64,000 nucleotides of DNA from Paulinella micropora (lineage: Eukaryota > Cercozoa > Imbricatea > Euglyphida > Paulinellidae), in assembly GCA_019918135.1 (NCBI GenBank), contig WBZZ01001376.1, positions 41,001 to 105,000 on the forward strand, read 5' to 3'. This document shows positions 1-9,111 of this stretch, one piece after another. The first letter of the stretch is position 1. Each line of letters opens with the position of its first letter. Position numbers and translations under genes: made by a program. The notes beneath the pieces were generated by a model, which did not search any database, was not told where the DNA came from, and saw only the letters and a list, made by a program, of their open reading frames with translations.

Positions 1-3000
1 CTGTCATAGTGGATGAGAATTTAGAAATTGATGGAGTATTATATGGCGATCATATTGAAGCAAATTCAATACAAGCAAGGACTGACGACATAACAATATC
101 ATCGCGAAATAATAACTCCTCTTTGTTGATATCTGATACTGGTTATGTGTCAATTAATAACGAATACGATTTACCAATAGCGGACGGCACGGCGAACCAA
201 GTATTAAAAACATATGGGTTGGGCAATACTTCATTTGCTACATTAACCTCAATTAATATAAGCGACTTTGAATTAGATAAATTGACGGATGTAACAATAA
301 CAGGCACACCCAACAGCAATCAATTGCTTATTTATAGCACAGGGCAATGGAGAAACACAACATCACCCTTTCTGAGATTAGATGGTGCTTTCAATATGAC
401 GGGAAAATTAAATATGGGAGGGCAAAGTATAACAAATGTTAATCTTGTTAATGATGTAGATGTTTCTGTTCTTGATACTTCGGTGGTTAAACTAACAGGA
501 GACCAAACAATAACGGGGAATAAAAATTTCGTGGATAAAATATCAACATGGTATGGGAAACCGATAATCATAGGTAGAGCAACAAAGGGAAATGGTGCTA
601 CTGGTGGATTGGAATTGTATGGTAATTATGGCGACCGAACTGGTGGTGCGCATATGCAAGCAATTACATCACAAGACAATTATCCTACTTTTTCGTTAGT
701 CAATTTAGGGCATGGTAGTGTAAGTATGGCTTTTGATGCTTATATGGATTCTAACGGATGGGAATCTAGTTATGTGAGTTCAAGTTTTGCGATCGCCAAA
801 GTTAATGATAAATTTAGAATTTTATATGGTGTTGGGAGTAACATTGGGGATGTTGTTCCATGGGACACCGCTCTGGAAATCGACACAGCAGGTTCATTAA
901 CCGCGAAAGCAATAACGGCGAGTGGATTAATAACGGCAAATGCGGGATTAAATATGGGAGGGCAAAGTATAACGAATGTTAATTTGGTTGATGGTGTTGA
1001 TGTTTCTGTTCTTGATACTTCAGTGGTTAAACTAACAGGAGACCAGACCATAGCAGGAATTAAAACATTTAGCAGTATAATAAATGCGAGTGCGGGGATT
1101 GATATGAAAAGCCAAAGCACAACAAATGTAAATCTTGTTGATGGCGTGGATGTTTCTGTCCTTGATACTTCGGTGGTTAAACTAACAGGAGACCAGACCA
1201 TAGCAGGGAATAAAAAATTTACGTCAACTTTAGAAGTAAGTGGTTCGTCCAATCCTACTTCTTTTGATGGTATTGGCATAGCCTTTGATACAAAAATAGG
1301 AATGATTGCAGCACAAAAAACAGCAACAGCGACTTGGTATCCGATACAAATAACTGGTTCGTATGTAGAGTTATATTCAGGTAATACTTTAATTATAACC
1401 GCAACTGGAACAACATTAAGTTTGAATAACAACAAAATAACAAACTTAGCCGACCCTTCCGCTTCAACAGATGGAGCAAATAAAAGTTATGTTGATACAA
1501 AAGACGGGCAAATGTGAAACTAACAGGAAACCAAACCATAGCAGGAATTAAGACATACAGCAGTGGTGTTGAAATAACGGGAAATTCAATCAATTCAACA
1601 ACAAAGGGCACATTTATCGTTTTCAATTCTACCAGTAATAATATCGGATCTATTGCTAGTTTGGATATGATATGAACACGGCAACATATTACAACTTTGA
1701 AATTTCTGCGAAAAAAATAAGTTTTATTATTGATGGGACGATTGTTTCGTGGTTTAATGCTACTGGCTTAGATTGTAATAGTAGTAGGAATGTTAATCTA
1801 GGAGCACCACAAAATGCGAATGAAGCGGTAAATAGACAATATCTGGATGACAATTGTGTGAAACTAACAGGAGACCAAACAATAACAGGAATTAAAAGAT
1901 TCAACGGGACAAGCACTGTGATAAAATATCTAACTTTAACGCAAACGGCGGATTTTAATAATCAAGTTATCATTAATGATGGAAATATAACATATAATGG
2001 GGCGAGGATATTAAACCAAAATGGAGGAGATGTATTCTTTTCACAGACATCCGGTGATTATCAATATTTCTTATTTACTCTAAATACCGCTACAAGTGGA
2101 ACCGCAGACCAAAGGGGTTATGTATTCACGAATGTAGCATTTGATGTAAAAGGGGCGGGACTTTATATTTCAAAAATTTTGGACAATAAAAGTGCTTCGT
2201 CTGACATTGTCCGTTTTAACAATGTTGGGGGTATGCGATTTTATGGTTCTTTGGATATGAATTCAAACAACATAACAAGTGCTGGAACAATTACTTCAAC
2301 CGCAGGAATAACTACGACAACATTAACAACGAGCGACAAAATAACAACAGCATCAGGTAAGCCAATCAGCAAATGGGGCTACAGGGGGCTTAGAATTATA
2401 CGGGACGGCTTCAAATATCGGAGGGGCACACTTACAAGCAATAACAACGGCGGATGCTTATCCAACATTTCAATTATTGAACTGGGCACACGACAATATA
2501 GGCTTAAGTTCTGATGCTTATTATGACGGCGCAAACTGGAAATCAAGTAATGCTGGTTCAAACTTTTAAATATACAAAAACTCAAACAAACTTGCTTTTA
2601 ACTATAAATCAGGAATAACAGCAGGAAGCAATATAACATGGTCTGAGGCGATGAATTTAAGCACTGCGGGATTATTAACAGCAAGTGCTGGGATTACATA
2701 CACTGGCATACTAACGTCAGTAACGAATGCAAGTGGGGCGAAAATAGGAATTCAGGGTCTAACAGACGGAACAAATGCAAAAGGAATATTTCTATGGGAT
2801 ACAAGTTATACCACCAATACAAGTTGGGGAATTTATGCGGCATCTGGCAGAGGTGGAAACACTAGAAGTTTGGCAAATGGTTTGGCCGTTTCTGGAAATG
2901 ATTTTGCTTCGCATAGTTTTCGTTTTAGGGTTGCTAATGATGCTACGATGGATTTCGTGTGGGAGAATTCAGGGGAGCAACTATTAATGTCATTGAATGG

Positions 3001-3843
3001 CGCAAACGGAACTTTATGGACAAAAGGATTGATAACGGCTAGTGCGGGAATTACATATTCTGGGTTGCTAACGACCACAACTAATAATGGAGCGAAAATA
3101 GGAATTCAAGGACAAACAGACTGGACGAATGCGAGAGGAATATTTGTATGGGATACTGCTGATTCAGCATGGGGAATTTAAATGTCTCAGTATGGAGCAA
3201 ATAAAGCATTAAACGGAACAGCACCAGCAGGAGGAGTAGGCGGAGGATTAACTTCTTATGCTTTTAGATTTAGAGTGAATAATTCTTCAATAAGTGGGTT
3301 CAGATGGGAGAATAGTTCAAATACTGCTTTAATGTCTTTGAAAGCAAGCGATGGACAATTATGGGTATTGTCTAATCCAATTCAATATTCAGACAGGAGA
3401 AAAAAAGAAGATATAAAGGAATGCTTAGGCTTAGATTTTATTAATAAGTTAAATCCAGTCTGCTATCGTATGATTGATGATAAAAAAAATGTAGGACTGG
3501 CTTATCAGCACAAGAATTAGAGGACATACTAACATAAATGAATATGCTAGATTTTGGCGGTTTTATAAAAGAAACAATTATGGTTCCGTGTCCAAAGCAA
3601 AGAAAAGAATGCGAATTGAAAGGTGTGAGTGTTAATCCAGAAGATGCTAAATGTGTTGATAGTGGTGATGTCGGTTATGGTATTGGTTATTCCGAGTTTA
3701 TCGCCCCGTTAATTAAGGCCGCACAGGAGTTATCGGAAAAGGTAGTTAATTTAGAAAAAGAAAATAAACTTTTACTTAATATACTACAAGACCAAACCAA
3801 CCAACTTTTTGAAATACGAGCAATCGTTTTCCCTAATGTCTAA
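1..3843 (+). pseudogene. PLV segment A fibre/adhesin gene with S74-type chaperone end, broken
   Basis: This is a long phage-like fibre gene whose start lies beyond the left window edge, since the frame is open to base 1. Reading pieces at 9-1517, 1672-2514, 2651-3181, 3182-3520 and 3538-3843 lie in different frames. The first part repeats a Gly/Asn-rich shaft unit (NMGGQSITNVNL, then VVKLTGDQTI). The 3' end resembles the intramolecular chaperone domain of peptidase S74 fibres (YSDRRKKEDIKE) followed by a coiled coil (EKVVNLEKENKLLLNIL). Breaks include frame changes near 1515, 1670, 2375, 3181 and 3520, and an in-frame TAA at 2567-2569 where the expected codon may be CAA. The segment B fibre (27528-28572) is an uninterrupted homologue of the 3' half. 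The role, virion attachment, is inferred from the fold family. Confidence 0.75.
410..1905 (+). repeat. Coding repeats in the fibre shaft (VKLTGDQTI units)
   Basis: The unit coding for VVKLTGDQTI(T/A)G recurs near 486, 1026, 1182, 1518 and 1857. The first three copies are preceded by a second conserved block, TNVNLV(D/N)xVDVSVLDTS. The DNA copies are nearly identical, so this is recent internal duplication. Such repeats are common in phage and PLV fibre shafts and promote recombination that changes shaft length. Confidence 0.8.
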
Positions 3844-4189
3844 TAATACAACTAGACTTCACAGACCACCCCCTATTATGGATATGGATGGCGAACTAAC
3901 TCCAGGATTAAAGTCTCGTGTTCTTGAAGCCGAACTAAAGACTGAGGAAAAAAAAGTAGAGCACGAGTTGGAAGATAACTGGAATTGTTGTTGTATTAAA
4001 AACAGACCGACCGACAGCCGACTTATTAAATACTTATTTCAAATGGGTATCATTATTGCCATTATAACCCTTTGTATCGTGAGGCTATCTGAAAAGAACT
4101 TACCTTGTGAGGTTGCTAATACTTATGTCGGTATTTTAACACTATTGATTGGCATCTGCCTTCCATCGCCTTCTAGTTCAAAGAAATGA
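3836..4189 (+). CDS. PLV single-pass membrane protein (A copy)
   Basis: A 117-residue protein starting at an ATG that overlaps the fibre stop (ATGTCTAA), a typical tightly packed PLV junction. It has a Pro-rich N-terminus, a charged amphipathic stretch (residues about 25-50), a CCC motif near 55, and one or two hydrophobic segments (YLFQMGIIIAIITLCIVRL, then VGILTLLIGICL) ending in a Ser/Lys tail. It is clearly homologous to 27203-27538 in segment B, with the C-terminal half nearly identical. The function is unknown. Its position directly after the fibre in both segments suggests a virion or infected-cell membrane protein. Confidence 0.7.
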   Translation: MSNNTTRLHRPPPIMDMDGELTPGLKSRVLEAELKTEEKKVEHELEDNWNCCCIKNRPTDSRLIKYLFQMGIIIAIITLCIVRLSEKNLPCEVANTYVGILTLLIGICLPSPSSSKK

Positions 4190-4443
4190 ACATTCATATA
4201 CTTGAGTTTTATACCACATAGCATCATTTGAGCAAATTAAAGGAATGGCTTCATCAAAACTAACACACCAATCACTCATAGGCTTATACACACATTTAAA
4301 TTTGGATTCAATACCTTGCTTTATACAATAAACACACGCATCTCGTTTTGTTTGATTTGCTCTACTATCAAGTCGCAGGCAGTCCGACCTAGCACAAATC
4401 TCCAACAAGTTGGAGATAACACGAATAGCAATATTAATAACAT
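4178..4443 (-). pseudogene. Small secreted Cys-rich protein (A copy), frameshifted
   Basis: The reverse strand starts with ATG and a hydrophobic leader (MLLILLFVLS...), followed by GRTACD. Then the frame shifts near 4370 into a Cys-rich tail (ACVYCIKQG ... CVYKPMSDWCVSFDEAIPLICSND). The intact homologue is at 26987-27214 (+) in segment B, which shows where the one-base change lies. It is convergent with, and overlaps by 12 bases, the membrane protein gene. The same tail-to-tail arrangement occurs in segment B. The function is unknown; a secreted or virion-surface disulfide-bonded protein is inferred. Confidence 0.65.
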
Positions 4444-4447
4444 ATAT

Positions 4448-4671
4448 TTAACTCCCGCTTTTTCCCTCTTCTTTAATTATATTATTATAAATTGCTTCTC
4501 GTTGCTTATCTGATAGCGGTAAGCGGTAAAGGATATTTTCAGGTTTTCTAAAAATATTGGGGTTTCTATTCACTAAGTTCTGAGTGATGCGGATTTGGTC
4601 TAGCTCCTTTCCAAATGTTTCCAACTCTTCAAGTTGGTGCTCGTCTTTGCTTTTTTTTTTTTTTAAATCAT
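4448..4671 (-). pseudogene. Small hypothetical PLV protein, start unresolved
   Basis: An open frame of about 70 codons reads KDEHQLEELETFGKELDQ ... NPNIFRKPENILYRLPLSDKQ and ends with TAA just upstream of the Cys-rich gene. Upstream the frame runs into a 14-A homopolymer, and the nearest ATG (4669-4671) is followed by a stop in its own frame. The start may have been lost or miscalled at the homopolymer. The charged, helical composition looks like real coding sequence. I do not recognise the family. Confidence 0.5.
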
Positions 4672-4717
4672 GTTATACTACGTATAATATAAGATATGTT
4701 ATACTGCGGATAAAAAA
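4665..4717. promoter_or_regulatory. Short AT-rich divergent promoter region
   Basis: The gap between the reverse gene ending at 4448 and the forward gene at 4718 contains a direct repeat of ATGTTATACT(A/G)CG about 24 bases apart, with TATAATATAAG between. Divergent orientation and the TATA-like content suggest a bidirectional promoter. This is inference only. Confidence 0.4.
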
Positions 4718-5185
4718 ATGCCACACGAAAAACCATTTTTTACGTATTATAACGAAATTAGACGTGAAAATAAGTATTTGTTGGATGAAGCGGACGATTT
4801 TTGGATTGATCAAGTTAATGAAGGCATTAATAGTCAAGCCCGCGAGAGGCTTAGAGCGGATAGATTGTTGGATGCTTCAACAAGAAGGGGGAATACTATG
4901 GAGGATTTAAAAGATAGGATTAGTGCGTTGGACAATAAGCAAAGTATTTATGCAAACATGAATTACGATGAACTGAAAGCGCACCTCCAAGATGACGGCA
5001 TTGATATGAAAGAATTTGAAAGAAAACATGGAACTGCCCCCATGAATGAACAAATGATTGAAATGCAAAAATTAGCAATGGCTACCGATAAATATGATAT
5101 AATGCACATATTAGAAGACAATATCCAGCAAATGAAGCGTGATATAGCACAATTGGTAAAACAAGAATATAAAGAAGAAACTTAA
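4718..5185 (+). CDS. Hypothetical PLV protein, charged helical
   Basis: An intact 155-residue protein, starting MPHEKPFFTYYNEIRREN, rich in Glu, Asp, Lys and Met, with predicted long helices and no membrane segment. It contains MNYDELKAHLQDDGIDMKEFE, which looks like a small SAP-like or helical hairpin segment, though not convincingly. It is followed after 30 bases by another small charged protein, so they probably share a transcript. I do not recognise the family, and segment B has no visible counterpart. Confidence 0.6.
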   Translation: MPHEKPFFTYYNEIRRENKYLLDEADDFWIDQVNEGINSQARERLRADRLLDASTRRGNTMEDLKDRISALDNKQSIYANMNYDELKAHLQDDGIDMKEFERKHGTAPMNEQMIEMQKLAMATDKYDIMHILEDNIQQMKRDIAQLVKQEYKEET

Positions 5186-5214
5186 AACGATTAACCGATA
5201 AGGGTTTAACGTAT

Positions 5215-5415
5215 ATGAAAAACAAAGGCAAAGCGGACAAAACTCGCGTAATACGAAAAGAGGATAGAAAGCAAGCGGAGCAGGAATATAAGGAATGGAA
5301 AGAAAACCGAGAAGAGTGGGAGAGAAAACACCCAGATGATGCTTTAATAGAAGCACAGATAGGCGACAAACACAAGATGCTTGTGCCACGAATAACTGAT
5401 GACCCCGAAATGTAG
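5215..5415 (+). CDS. Small basic/charged hypothetical protein
   Basis: A 66-residue protein (MKNKGKADKTRVIRKEDRK...) composed largely of Lys, Arg, Glu and Trp, probably a single long helix. It lies between two forward PLV genes with short spacers (29 and 44 bases), consistent with a cotranscribed virion-protein cluster. The function is unknown. Confidence 0.5.
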   Translation: MKNKGKADKTRVIRKEDRKQAEQEYKEWKENREEWERKHPDDALIEAQIGDKHKMLVPRITDDPEM

Positions 5416-5459
5416 ATAGATTTGTTAATGCTATTATTAGAAGCATTCAAGAGATAATT

Positions 5460-6269
5460 ATGGGTCCCAGACTTAATAGATTACTTAACGTTGCTACAGG
5501 TATTGGGCGATATGGTGTGAGAAGGCTAGCATGGGGGCAGATATTGAGATTAGTTGCCAACAATCCACAACTACGTGCAATGAATGTTGGATTACTTGGA
5601 ACAAGAAGAGCAGATGCTTTCATTGCCCTTTTGCTAGCACTAGCAAGAAATGAAGCGCCACAGGGTTTACCTCCGCCTAATCCTCTTTTGATCGCAAGCG
5701 GACAGCAAAGAATAGGTGATTATGTATTAAGTGAATATGCGCGCAGATTAGCCACTGGAGTAATGTCTTTAAATGCGTGGCAAGTTTTTAAAACAGGCGT
5801 AGAGACTATGGCAATTGCTGGTCTTGCAAAAGCACTTAAAGGAATATATAAAACATGGTCTGCTCAACCAGATGCTCTCATTAAGTTGGAAGAAGAACGA
5901 ATTCATACCGAGGGAAGTAATTATAATGGTGGGGGCACACGAGTGGAAAGCAGTCTTCAATTAGAAGATAGAACTCGTGGCAAATTTCCTTACATTCTAC
6001 CAGCAGATGCTTTGGACTTAGTTGCTTTTGAACATGATTTATTGTATGCGTCAGGCGACAAGAATGTCCAAGACTTTGCCGATAAACGATACTTTGAAAG
6101 AATTACCAATATGAGTGATTATCTAACGAGTAATGGATTGGCTACGGCTTGTCGCGGGATTTCAGCAGGGAAGTTTCTAGTCAGTTTTCGTTTCATTTTT
6201 GGAAACTCTCTTTTTTCGTTCATTCTGGTCTGGATGACTGCTCTATTGTATCTATTCAACATAAAGTGA
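5460..6269 (+). CDS. PLV virion protein with phospholipase A2-like domain
   Basis: A 269-residue protein. Residues about 1-140 are hydrophobic/basic and helical. Residues about 155-215 carry a signature resembling the PLA2 domain of parvovirus VP1 unique regions: a Gly-rich calcium-loop-like YNGGG, then P..ALDLVAFEHDLLYASGD, where HD would be the catalytic His and metal-binding Asp with a downstream Tyr. It could release the particle from endosomal membranes, by analogy with VP1. Calcium-loop spacing and disulfides differ from secreted PLA2s, so activity is uncertain. The last roughly 40 residues are hydrophobic (FIFGNSLFSFILVWMTALLYLF) and may come from read-through near the truncated end of segment A. 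Confidence 0.55.
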   Translation: MGPRLNRLLNVATGIGRYGVRRLAWGQILRLVANNPQLRAMNVGLLGTRRADAFIALLLALARNEAPQGLPPPNPLLIASGQQRIGDYVLSEYARRLATGVMSLNAWQVFKTGVETMAIAGLAKALKGIYKTWSAQPDALIKLEEERIHTEGSNYNGGGTRVESSLQLEDRTRGKFPYILPADALDLVAFEHDLLYASGDKNVQDFADKRYFERITNMSDYLTSNGLATACRGISAGKFLVSFRFIFGNSLFSFILVWMTALLYLFNIK

Positions 6270-6390
6270 TTATTTGTGTTGCCATAACGTGTGTTGTCTA
6301 GTGATTCAAAATCATTCTTGGTGTCTAGCATGTGATCGCGTCTTAGTTCGTTGCCTTTAATAAGAGGGTTTTGGTTAGAGTGTTCTGTCC
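6270..6390. other. Right boundary of PLV segment A
   Basis: Composition changes abruptly within about 20 bases near 6385, from AT-rich DNA to very GC-rich DNA (start of GGCCGGCACCAGGCCCGGGG). No terminal inverted repeat, target duplication or complete PLV end is visible, so segment A looks truncated. Confidence 0.6.
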
Positions 6391-7537
6391 GGCCGGCACC
6401 AGGCCCGGGGGGGGCGCCAAAACGTCCGGTCGCCAACAGGCTGCCTTCCGAAACGTGCCGTTGTACTTGCGTGCTGTTTTACTGGGTTTTGACAGTGACT
6501 GGCTACACAGCCGCGAAAGGGTGTGGACGGAAATAAGTGGCCCCCAGCCAAGGGCACGAAACCACCGCCCGCGGGGAGGGCAGGGGGGGGGGGTGCGTGT
6601 CCCTTGGCCGGGGCCGGCCGACACACGCCAGGGCGTGCCGCACGAGGAGAGGAGAGCGCCCCCCCCCCCCCCCCCCGGCGCGGCGACGGTTCGCACGCGC
6701 CCCGGGCGGACAGTGACTGGCTAGGGCGCTCGGCCTGCGCCCGTCCCCGGCTAGCGCCGCCTGGCTAGGGCGCGCGCCACTGGTCGCGGCGGGCTGTCGG
6801 CACGCGGCGCGCGCCCGGGAGACGGGGGGGGGCGCGCGCCCACTAGGCGCAGCGGGCCGTCGGCACGCGGCACGCGTCCGGGCGACGGGGGGCGCGCGCC
6901 AGGGACGCCGCTCGCTCGGGCCTGCGTCCACCAGGCCATTATTCGCTTCGGTCGGAATGCCCCAGCTGAAGGCTGCCTCTCCCACAGCGCTTCCTGCCGC
7001 TCTCACCGTGACTGCTCACCCCTTGGCCACTCACTCTGACCGTGACTACTCACCTCTTCGTCACTCACTCTGACCGTGACTACTCACCTCTTTGTCACTC
7101 ACTCTCACCGTGGCTACCCACCGCTTGGTCACTTACTCTGACCGTGACTGCTCACTCCTTGGTCACTCACTCTGACCGTGACTACTCACCCCTTGGTCAC
7201 TCACTCTCACCGTGACTACTCACCCCTTGGTCACTCACTTTCACCGTGGCTACCCACCCCTTCACGTCACCCTCGCCTGGGCTACTCACCGCTCACGCCA
7301 TTCTCACCGTGGCGGCGGCTCACTCACCGCAGCCTGTCACTGCCGGCTCCCACGCTGGCTAGGGGCGTGGCCGCCCCCCCCCCCGCGCTCCCGCACTCGC
7401 GCTCCAGAGGGGAGTGCAAAGCGCGGCGTCGGCGGCCAGTGGCCCGGGGCCACCCGTGAGGGGAGGCGGACGCCCCCCCCCGGGCAGGGGGCCGGCTGCC
7501 GGGCGGCGGGGCCGCCCTCCCCCCAGGCTCGGGGCTC
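6391..7537. other. GC-rich low-complexity region without a credible gene
   Basis: Long open frames here are Ala/Arg/Pro/Gly-rich on every frame of both strands, as expected from GC bias. The stretch holds poly-G and poly-C runs (6588, 6660), the phrase GACAGTGACTGGCTA twice (about 6491, 6709), an imperfect GC-rich duplication of about 60 bases (about 6780-6900), and a minisatellite. I see no gene. Confidence 0.6.
6999..7262. repeat. 34-bp minisatellite, about 8 units
   Basis: Tandem units contain the phrases CTCTGACCGTGACTACTCACC and CTTGGTCACTCA, with substitutions such as CTC/GTG variants and GACTAC/GGCTACC. The period is 34 bases. It lies between the low-complexity block and the RPB3-like gene. 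There are no spacers, so it is not a CRISPR array. Confidence 0.85.
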
Positions 7538-8802
7538 TCACGGGGGCGCCGTGTCCCCGGCCGCGCGGGCCGGCGCCGCGGCTTCTTCGGGCCCGGCCGC
7601 GCTGCCCCCGCCGGTGGTGAGGAAGGCCCGGCACTCCTGTAGCAATTCCCACGGGGTCTGTGCGGTGTAGGAAGTGACGACGACGAGCCAGCGGTCGCAC
7701 GCGGCGGCCGCGGGGGTCTCCACAGCCACGGGGCTAGCTTCCTCGCCCGGTGGGTTCAGCAGGCACCGCCGGCAGGCCAGACACTCGAGCGGCCTAGCCG
7801 CCACGAGGCGGGCGGCCCCACCCCCCAGGTCCTCGAGGTCGAAGACGTTGGTAGGGCACACGGACCACAGCTCCAGCGCGCGTGGTGCCGGGAGCGGGCG
7901 TGGCTGGACCTGGACGCTCGACACCTTGCGGGGGGTGAGGAGCCCCTTCTGCCAGCGAGAGTCCCGGGAGGCATAGCCCTTGGTGACCCACAGCCGGACC
8001 CAGACCTCCTCGCCCGGCAGGAGACGGCAGAGCACCTGCCGTTCGCCGCCGGCGGCCACCCGCGCTGCCGGGTAGCCGGGCACGGGGCGTAAGTGGGCGA
8101 GGGACACCTCGGTCACGCCCCAGCAGGCCTCCAGCGCGCGCAGCTCGTCGTCGGTGAAGAGGTCGAGCTCCTTTTCCTCGTCCGGTGGCGGCGGGGGTTC
8201 CGCGTCGTCCAGGTCGGCCGGGCGCAGGCCCAGGCCCGCCAGCACGGCCTGGGCCGCCAGCCGCCCGGCCTCGGTTTGCTGCAGCGCGCGGGCGGACTCC
8301 CGGTCCAGCCGGGCCAGGGCCTGCGCGCGCGTGCGGCCGGACTCCGCCCGCAGGGCACCCAGCCTGTCCCGGAGCAGCGCCAAGGACGGGGTGGCGGGGG
8401 GGCGGCCGCCGGGTGGGCTACCTTGAGTTCCAGCATCGCACTGTTGGCGGGCGTCAGAAACGAGGGCGTAGCCTGCTCCCAGGGCACGACGGGCAGGCCG
8501 GCCAGCACGGCCGGTGCCATGTCTACCCGCACGCGCTCCAGCAGCTGCACGAGGTCCAGGTTACCCAGCGAGTTGAGCGGCTTGGACAGGACCTCGACGT
8601 AGCTGACCGCGGCGGCCGGCAGGAAGTACAGCGCCTGCAACAGGGCCTGCGGCAGCAGCGGCGTTTGCACGCCTTCCAGCAGGAACGCCGCCGTGCGCCC
8701 GTCCGCCGGCAACGAGGGTAGGTGGGCGGCGGAAACGCTGACCGCCCGCGCGGCGCGCCGGACCTGCGACCCGCTGAACCGGGCCCAGGCCTCCTGGTCC
8801 AT
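7538..8802 (-). pseudogene. RNA polymerase subunit RPB3 (RPB3/11)-like, frameshifted
   Basis: It starts with ATG at 8802 (MDQEAWARFSG). The first frame runs to about 8400, then continues in the frame 8383-7538. The joint is at a 7-C homopolymer. N-terminal half: an alpha-type dimerisation pattern (LPQALLQALYFLPAAAVSYVEV, then LDLVQLLERVRVDMAP). C-terminal half: KGYASRDSRWQKGLLTPRKVSS, like the conserved GK.HAKwsPvs segment, then VCPTNVFDLED followed by CLACRRCL, like the CP..VF...C..C zinc region of Rpb3/AC40. It would form part of the viral RNA polymerase assembly platform. The subunit identity rests on these motifs only. Confidence 0.6.
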
Positions 8803-9111
8803 GCGCCGCGGGCGGGGAGAGGGGAGGCGGCGGCCGGGCCTGCTTGATTGTGGCCCGGGGGGCCGCGCGCAGCCCGCTCCAGACACTCAGTCGGTCCGCT
8901 CCTCTTCGCGCCCCGTCCCCTGGCCCTGCCCCCCTCCGCCGCCCCTACCGACACGCCCCTTCACTCCGCGGTAGGACGGATGAGAAAGGAAGGGGAGGAA
9001 AGGCGGAGCAGCGGGGCGAGTAAACGGGCCGTGGTGGGAGAGGGGGGCGCCCCGCTCGTGTAAAGGAAGCCAGTGGCCAGAGAGAGCCACAGCCTCCTCC
9101 CACACGAGGGG
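8803..9111. other. Intergenic region between divergent genes
   Basis: This GC-rich spacer separates the reverse RPB3-like gene from the forward pseudokinase gene. It has G/C runs and no TATA-like block that I can single out. It presumably holds both promoters. Confidence 0.4.

Noticed and set aside
6371..7006. Long open frames on both strands of the GC-rich block
   Set aside because: All frames give Ala/Arg/Pro/Gly low-complexity products; open length is explained by GC content and scarcity of stops.
6999..7262. Regularly spaced repeats that could suggest a CRISPR array
   Set aside because: The 34-base units are directly adjacent with no unique spacers, and no cas-type gene is near.
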